A stretch of 64,000 bases of DNA from Craspedostauros australis (lineage: Eukaryota > Bacillariophyta > Bacillariophyceae > Mastogloiales > Achnanthaceae). The position numbers and the translations under genes are program-made. The stretch spans positions 310,001 through 374,000 of the forward strand of contig JAMXDE010000027.1 of the NCBI GenBank assembly GCA_026770025.1, given 5' to 3'. Shown piece after piece: positions 57,778 through 64,000 of this stretch (the stretch's first letter is position 1; every line of letters starts with the position of its first letter). The notes under the pieces are model-generated. The model made no database searches and was not told where the DNA came from. It saw only the letters and a list, made by a program, of their open reading frames with translations.

Positions 57778-58097
57778 ATCGGCAATGCATCAACGTAGGC
57801 ACTGCGAGGAGACAGGTGTGCTGCAGCATAATACGAACCAGCGCAGCAAGATGAAGCACAACAACAGAGAGCTCGCAAGCATTATAATAATAGTATTGGG
57901 AACAAATTCACAAGTCATAGTCTTCAGCACGCTGATGTTCACCATCTCATCCGCAGCAGGTAGCGACACAGGATCATTGGCGACATGCGGGACTCTGCGC
58001 ACGTGTAATTTCACTTGCAATCGTTCTCTATGTACCATAATTATGCACATACCTAACGAACTTATGAGTACTCTCGTGTTGCGTCTACGCTTTACAT
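57778..58097. other. Convergent intergenic region
   Basis: About 320 bases separating the 3' ends of the membrane-protein gene and the cyclase-phosphodiesterase gene. Nothing but presumed 3' UTR sequence was seen. Confidence 0.5.
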
Positions 58098-61000
58098 TCA
58101 CTGCATCGTGATCGAATCCGTCGAATCCTGGCGCCCGTCGTCTGCTGCAACAAAATCATGATACCGTTGCACCATCTCATCCACGATCTGCTTGCCGCGC
58201 ATCTGCCATTCGTCGCGGTTGCTGATCGCGTAGCTCAGACATTCGTTGCTGGCGTTGCCGAACACTTCGCAGCGCACCATCTTCTGGGCGATGGGGATCA
58301 CGACGTCGTCGAAGAACTTCAATTCGTTCTCGTACCACGATGTGGCAGGGTCGTTGCTCTTGTTGTTGCTTTGTGCATTGTCATCGGATGGCGTGTTCTC
58401 GTGCATGCGGTCCGTCGCGTAGATCTCGTACATTTCATGAAACAGTTTCTCGTTCCATTTGCGGTAGACGTGCCAGTCTGTTGGAGCGTGATGGTGGTGA
58501 GGGGTGGGAGGCATGATGAATCCGAGCAGGCACGATAAGGAGACAAGCAGCAAAGAGCAAGATTGGTACCGTGAGCGAATCATGGCACTGTACTCGTAAA
58601 CACTTTATCCACCACAGCTCACAATCACCAACGCAATACGGAACTTACGTTGCATCGTGTGTGAAACATCCGCGGCCTGCAGGATCAGCTCGATGATGAT
58701 CGTTGCCTTGGGGTTGCCATGATGATGGCCGTTCAATTCCACTTCCCACGAATTGGTGTCCGGGAACATCTGCTCCCACCGGCTCTCTCGCAGTCGTTGC
58801 AAACTTGGGTCGAACAGATCCGTTGCCAAAACGCAGTTCACCACGAGCTGGCGGAAACGTCGCAACTCCACGCTGGTGGGGCAGATGCAGGTGCGGAAAT
58901 CTTCGTACCGATCATCCATCAGCAAATCCCATGCCAGGTCGATCGACTTTTGCTCCGTCACGCTGCGATGACCGTACAGCTCGGCCACATCAGGATCTTC
59001 CTTGGCAACTTGGTAATTGGGGACCCCGGTGTGATCCGCGTCGTGAATCAGCGCGGAAAAGATGATGGCGAACTGTGTGAGCGGATCCGAATTGATGCCG
59101 TCCGTTCGATGGTGCAGATCCATAGCGTCCGTCATGTCCAGCTGGCATTCGTTGACGACGACGCGGTTCAAGAACTTGTTAGCGGACATGGTCACGTGGC
59201 TGGCGTGGTCGAAGTTGTGATAATGGTTGGCGTCGTGGTACAGTTCTGCGATAGTGGCGACGTAGTCTCGGATCTGTTCCATGACCTTGGGACTCAGGTC
59301 GACGTACTCCGGATCGGTTTGCTCCACAAACACGCGGCGGTTGAAGCCAGGCATTTTCAGCGCTGTGACGTATTCATCGCGTATTGTGGAATCCACCGGC
59401 TTTTCCAGCAACGATGGCACCTCGCCGATCGCGAACGCACGCTGGCTGGCGGTGGAGACGACGCGTCTGGACAGAACGAACTTCAGACTCTTGGCAAGCA
59501 GATCCGTCTGCCACAGAACGGAACGATCCTGTCGTGATCCACCCGTCATCGATGTGGTCTGGAATGTTGTCGAGAGGTTCCCGGAATCCATGGTCACCTG
59601 ATCATGGCTGCTGTGACCGCCTGAAAGATGATCTGCGCTGTCGTTCTTCAAGCCCCAATCGATGCCGGAATTCTTCATATCACCGCTCATTTCTACATCA
59701 TACTCATTCAGACTCCATGACGATGAGTTGTGGCTTGGCGATGCGATGGAAATGCTGTGATCCTCAGTGTTATCATGTTCCTGTGCACTGGTGTGAGAGG
59801 AAGCGGCTTCGACCACGCGGTGCTGACGTTGGCCCAAATTTCGACCCGAGCTATGCTCCATCGCGAAACGAATCTTCTTCATCCGTTCATCGTTCACATC
59901 AGCATTCGTGTTGGCACTGGGTTTGTCATCCACCTTGCCACTAGCAACATTCTCTGCTGTGGTTGATGCTTGCAGACTGTGGTCATCGCTGTCGTCATTT
60001 TCTTCGATGGTGCCAATACCGCCAACACGAACACCATCAGTACAATTGCCACCACTCGTGGAATTGGCGGTGATAGCAAAAGTCCCAATATCGTCATGTC
60101 TGTCAGGCGTGATATCGACCTCTACGATTTGCTGCGCATCGGCCTTGTTGTGTTCTCCCTTGCTGTCGCTGCCAGACCGGCCGGCCTTTGGATTCTCCAA
60201 GTTCTTGGCTTGGAAGGGCCGCGATGCAACCCAGTACGTCTGCACCGTGCCTTTTCCCTTGGCCTTGACCAGATCTTCCCTTCTTCGAATCCATGCACCC
60301 TTTCCCAAAAAGATCAGCTCGTTGGCTGTTGCTTGTGAGATTTGAATCCGATGACGTTCCCCGGTGCTTTCCATGCGACTTGCCGTGTTCACGGTGTCAC
60401 CGAACAGCTGGAAGCGCGATCGTTCTCCGCGCAACACGCCAGCGGTGACAGGCCCGGAATGCATACCGAACCTCATGCAGAGATCCCCTGTGTCCGGGCC
60501 CAATTGGACTTCCAGATCGCGAGTGATCTGAGTCAGCTTCGCGCGGCATTCCAATGAGAATTTGACCATGCGCCAGGCGTGATCGTCTTGCTCCACCGGC
60601 AGCCCTGTTGCCGCGACGTAGCAGTCACCGATGGTCTGAATAGGCGGGCACGGCAAATGATTTTCAGTGGACGTACAACGGATATTACATTGGGCAGGCG
60701 CACAATGACGAATGAAATCAAATGAATGGCACGGCGGGATGTGAGACAACGTGCGCGGAAGTACGAACATCAACCACACGCACTGTCATCCACCGTCACA
60801 AAGTCATGACCCTCAATTCCACGCCCCGAATTCACGTACCTCGACCTTGAACACCGATCGACGCTTGGCCATCTTGTCAAAGTTCCGATACACGGCCTCC
60901 AACAGCACGAAGACTTGCTCCGGTTCACGTTGCGAGCTCCAGGACGTGAATCCGCTGATGTCCGCAAACAGGACCGTGACGTGGGGGAACAGATCGGCAA

Positions 61001-63608
61001 TGGGTTTTCTGCGTCGCTCCTCTGATGTGGTCGTCGTATGGGAGTTGTTCCGCCGCACCATCCCATTCGTCAAGAAGTTCTGAATGCGCTCCTTCTGTTT
61101 GTGCAGCATGGGTTGGACCGAATTGAGCGCATTGGTATTGCTGTTCGTGCCGTTGTTAGTATTGCGCAGATTGCGGAAGGAATGTCGATTTGCTTGAGAG
61201 TGGTTGGAGATGGAGAACAGGCCGTTCATGAGGTTCGTCGTTGAACCACGCTGGCGCGGTGATCGATTTGGGGCCGTCGGTGGCCGTGGTGAGGTTGCAG
61301 GTTCGCTGGACACAACCTGAGTCTCTGTCGCATCGGGTTTGCTCTCGATATCCCCGCTGTTATTTGGCGAGCCGTAGCTGTTGGTCTCGTCCTGCGTCTT
61401 GGAATGCTCGTCCTCGCGCTCGTCGAGATTGGACTCCAAGTCAATACTGCCGCCTTCATCGATGGGCTCATGCTCCGCCAAGCTCTCGAGTCTGCGTCCA
61501 TTTTGCAGCGTGTTGGTGGCAGATTTATTGCCGGCCTGCAGTTTGCGCGGTGAGAAGAATAGTTTCATGCGTCCCGTGGCTCGACGCGATTGCTCGAGCA
61601 TGCGTTCCATGACGGCGGCGGGGAACATGGAGGATAGGATTGCACGCGATTCCATGGCGGATTGCAGGATCTTCTGTTGTCTCTTGCGGATGCAGCAGTC
61701 GTACGTGAGGAAGAGGATGATGATGACGACGAAGAGCAATGCGAGCGCCACGGCCGCGTATGTTGGCGTGTCGGTGTAGTAGGACGATTCAGTGGATGAT
61801 GTTGGGTGCAAGGTGATGATGTGCGGACATTCATCGTTTCCGTTGGTGTTACGGAAGGGAATGTGCGGAACCGGCGACGCCGAACCTTCTGGTGCCGTCC
61901 ACGACGTGAGGTCAAACGTGAGCGTCTCATCATTATCAACGTCCACACGGGCGGATGCACCAAGATAAATGACTTCCTCGTTCTGGCGCACGCGAAACAC
62001 TGCCGCCTGTTGCATCGTCGCACATGGATTTTGGATCCGGACGATGAACTCGTCCTGCACTGCCTCAGTCTGCTGCAGCATGGTGGACCAATCGAAGAAT
62101 GTGACGTAGTATCCCACCACGACCCGTGGACTCTGCTGCTGAATGGTTTGGAAGATGGGCGTCACCAACTGCCCCACCAGCATGCGAGCCGTGCCGTCGG
62201 CCGATCGATCCTGCTGCTGCAGCACGTCGTCGACGATTTGAACCGTCGCGGCTTTGGCAACGTCGTGGAGTTGCGGATCCAGCACGATTTCTTGGGACAT
62301 TGTGGTGGTGTTCAGATTGTAGTTGACCCATTGCGACAGCGCCGGCGACATCTGCCAGATGGGCGTCAGGGATCGTGACGATTGATTTGGAATCCTTTGT
62401 TCACCGTGAAAGATGGTCGGCGAGATGGAACCTTGCGGCAACCACTGCTGCACGTTCGTGACGGTGAAGTCCTCGTAGAGAGAGCGATCCGAGTCGTTGG
62501 GCACGACCGGCAGCAGCATGAGATTGATGACCTGCGCCGACGCCCGCACGATGTCGGCCTGGACATCGAAATCGGGCAGCACGACGCTCGGCCACGCGTT
62601 GGTGGTATCATGGCCGGTCGACAACGTCGTCTGTATCGACAGAGCCTCGAGGGCGCGGAGCTTGGATTGCAGGTTGGTCTGCATCGAATGCGATAGACTT
62701 TGCTGCTGCGCCTGGATGGTGTCTTGGTAGTGATCGTTTTCGTAGTCCCGCAGAACCCGGTACAAGACGAAGGAGGATGAAGCCCCGAGCATGACAAATA
62801 GAGCGATCATGGCCATCTTGAACCAGCGCACGGCCTGCGTCTCGTCTTGGGCGATATTTTCCTTTTCGAACTCGGGATCGTTGCCGAATTGGAAGGAGGA
62901 GGAACTGGACTTCTGGTTCATGGCGCTGTTGTTGAACGCGGCGTGGTTGCCAGCGTGGTTGCCAGCGTGGTTGCCAGCGCGGTTGTTGGTGCCGACGTCG
63001 CCCGTCCTGGATGGAGATCGGCCACCAGCAGCATGCAGGCCGTGCTGCAGATGCTGCGCCTGGTTGTCCTCGGCCTCCTTCTGCAGTTCCTGCTGCAGCT
63101 CGAGGATGGAGATGGATTCTCCGCCGAATCTGCCCTTGCGCGCCTTCCTGCCTCTCCTCGCGTTGCCGTATCGCGTCGTCGAGCCGTGCATGATGATGCT
63201 GCTGGCATCCATGGCGGCCAGATCCGACAATGACAGCTCTCCCTCCAACGAGTCCTTAGAGTAGTCCATCTCGGAGCCTTCGGTGGTGGATGATGCGCCT
63301 GTTGGGGGTGTTCTGGTGCGGCGCGTGCTCTTGCTGTTGTGGCCGCTGCTGAAGCTGAAGTTGAAATTGGAGTGGCGGCTGTGGCTGCAGCTGTGACTAT
63401 GGCCGTGACTGTGACTTTGGATGTGACTATGGATGTGGCTGAGACTGTAGCTTTGGTTGTTGATGTCGTCTTCCTGTTGTTGTGACTGTTGCTGTTGTTG
63501 CTGTTGTTGTGGCTGTTGCTCTTGTCCTTGTTGTTGTTGTCCTTGTTGCTGTGGCTCTTGACGGTCATGATGGCCACCAGAATGGGGGGATTGATGTCCT
63601 TCCATCAT
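58098..63608 (-). CDS. Receptor-like nucleotide cyclase fused to 3',5'-cyclic nucleotide phosphodiesterase
   Basis: Three exons: 63608-60840, 60635-58649 and 58477-58098, with introns of 204 and 171 bases (donors GTACGT and GTAAGT, acceptors TTCAG and AACAG). Joining gives 1,711 residues and restores family motifs across both junctions (FKVE|TIGDCY and HTMQ|HWHVYRKWNE). The order is: Gln/His/Ser-rich cytosolic start; membrane helix about 265-287; extracellular sensor-like region to about 616; membrane helix about 617-639; a disordered linker; a class III cyclase domain about 875-1070; and an HD-type PDEase domain about 1380-1660 (YHNFDHASHV, then HDADHTGV, final metal Asp near 1578). Metal Asp 883 and 927 and the catalytic Asn-Arg pair (about 1006, 1010) are present. 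The fusion could make and destroy the same cyclic nucleotide. Glu 923 at the purine-specifying site points to cGMP, although the partner position is Gln 999. Confidence 0.9.
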
Positions 63609-63881
63609 AGCCGAAACACTTTGTCCATGGACTCACTCTGTGGAGGTGCGAGAAGTATAAAACGGTATAGTCGTTCCGATAGAGCAATAGCAATACTAAA
63701 CCGGTAGTGTGATGTTGACTGCTCTATTCCTCCCTCGTTGATGGATCTATTCCTTTCGGTCTGCCCAGCGTCTCCGTTTTTTGTGTCCCTGTCCAACCTG
63801 TCACCAGGACGATTCTGCTGTTGCGTCGCACTTCGCCCTTCTGCTTCCACCTCTGCCCTGCAACACTCTGTGTCGAAAGTA
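63609..63881. other. Spacer upstream of the cyclase-phosphodiesterase gene
   Basis: About 270 bases between two minus-strand genes. They should hold the cyclase promoter and leader and the 3' UTR of the upstream neighbour. Confidence 0.5.
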
Positions 63882-64000
63882 TCACGAGAACACCAAGGGC
63901 GGGCGTTCCTTCGGCGTGGTTTGCTCCTTCCTCGCGTTCTGGTTCTTCTTGGTGCCGATCTGACTGTTGTTGGCGGTATCGTCGATGCCGATGCTGCGGT
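63882..64000 (-). CDS. C-terminal end of a gene cut by the window edge
   Basis: Read on the minus strand from the right edge, the frame encodes RSIGIDDTANNSQIGTKKNQ, then NARKEQTTPKERPPLVFS and a TGA at 63884-63882. Third codon positions are mostly C or G, as in the well-supported genes here. The competing plus-strand frame has less coding-like composition. Only about 39 codons are visible, so no function can be named. It could also be the last exon of a spliced gene. Confidence 0.42.
   Translation of the reverse strand, partial: RSIGIDDTANNSQIGTKKNQNARKEQTTPKERPPLVFS

Overview
The window looks like nuclear DNA of a diatom (stramenopile). The pointers are a membrane nucleotide cyclase fused to a phosphodiesterase, a heat-shock-factor gene of the kind diatoms have expanded, a signal peptide followed by Phe as in plastid-targeting presequences, short GT-AG introns of about 70-310 bases, compact gene spacing on both strands, and a huge Pro/Ser-rich surface protein. 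No tRNA, rRNA, CRISPR array, transposon or viral element was recognised.

Layout. Bases 1-2484 hold no gene I can defend. A candidate plastid-targeted protein lies at 2485-3759 (+). A gene-poor stretch follows, with a weak two-exon candidate at 5409-5933 (-). From 7016 to 41035 (-) one gene fills more than half the window. Its first exon is about 33 kb without a stop. It encodes a signal-anchor segment and then four successive repeat zones with DNA units of 45, 57, 66 and 249 bp, all Pro/Ser/Thr-rich and acidic. This exon ends at a GTAAGT donor exactly in phase. Through a 24-base micro-exon it can join an eight-cysteine domain ending in a hydrophobic (GPI- or membrane-type) tail. The joined model predicts 11,235 residues, of the order of 1.1 MDa before glycosylation. 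The 66-bp zone carries about two N-glycosylation sequons per unit over some 275 units. I infer a giant mucin-like cell-surface or mucilage protein. This is the most notable object in the window.

Right of it are ordinary nuclear genes: a low-complexity protein of unknown function (41614-44280, -); a SIL1-type exchange factor for ER Hsp70 (45472-46809, +); a tandem-C2, copine-like protein with one intron (47419-48669, +); a transcription factor with two HSF DNA-binding domains (49233-51545, -); a KLHDC4/Kel3-type Kelch protein (53440-55791, +); a single-pass membrane protein with a Cys-containing ectodomain and a long charged tail (56212-57777, +); a receptor-like cyclase-phosphodiesterase in three exons (58098-63608, -); and the apparent C-terminal end of another minus-strand gene at the right edge.

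The genes do not form an operon or an obvious pathway. SIL1 belongs to the secretory pathway that a giant glycoprotein would use, but their proximity is probably chance. Because the large repeat zones are multiples of three bases and free of stops in several frames, long antisense and out-of-frame ORFs (one over 6,000 codons) appear there. I treat these as shadows.
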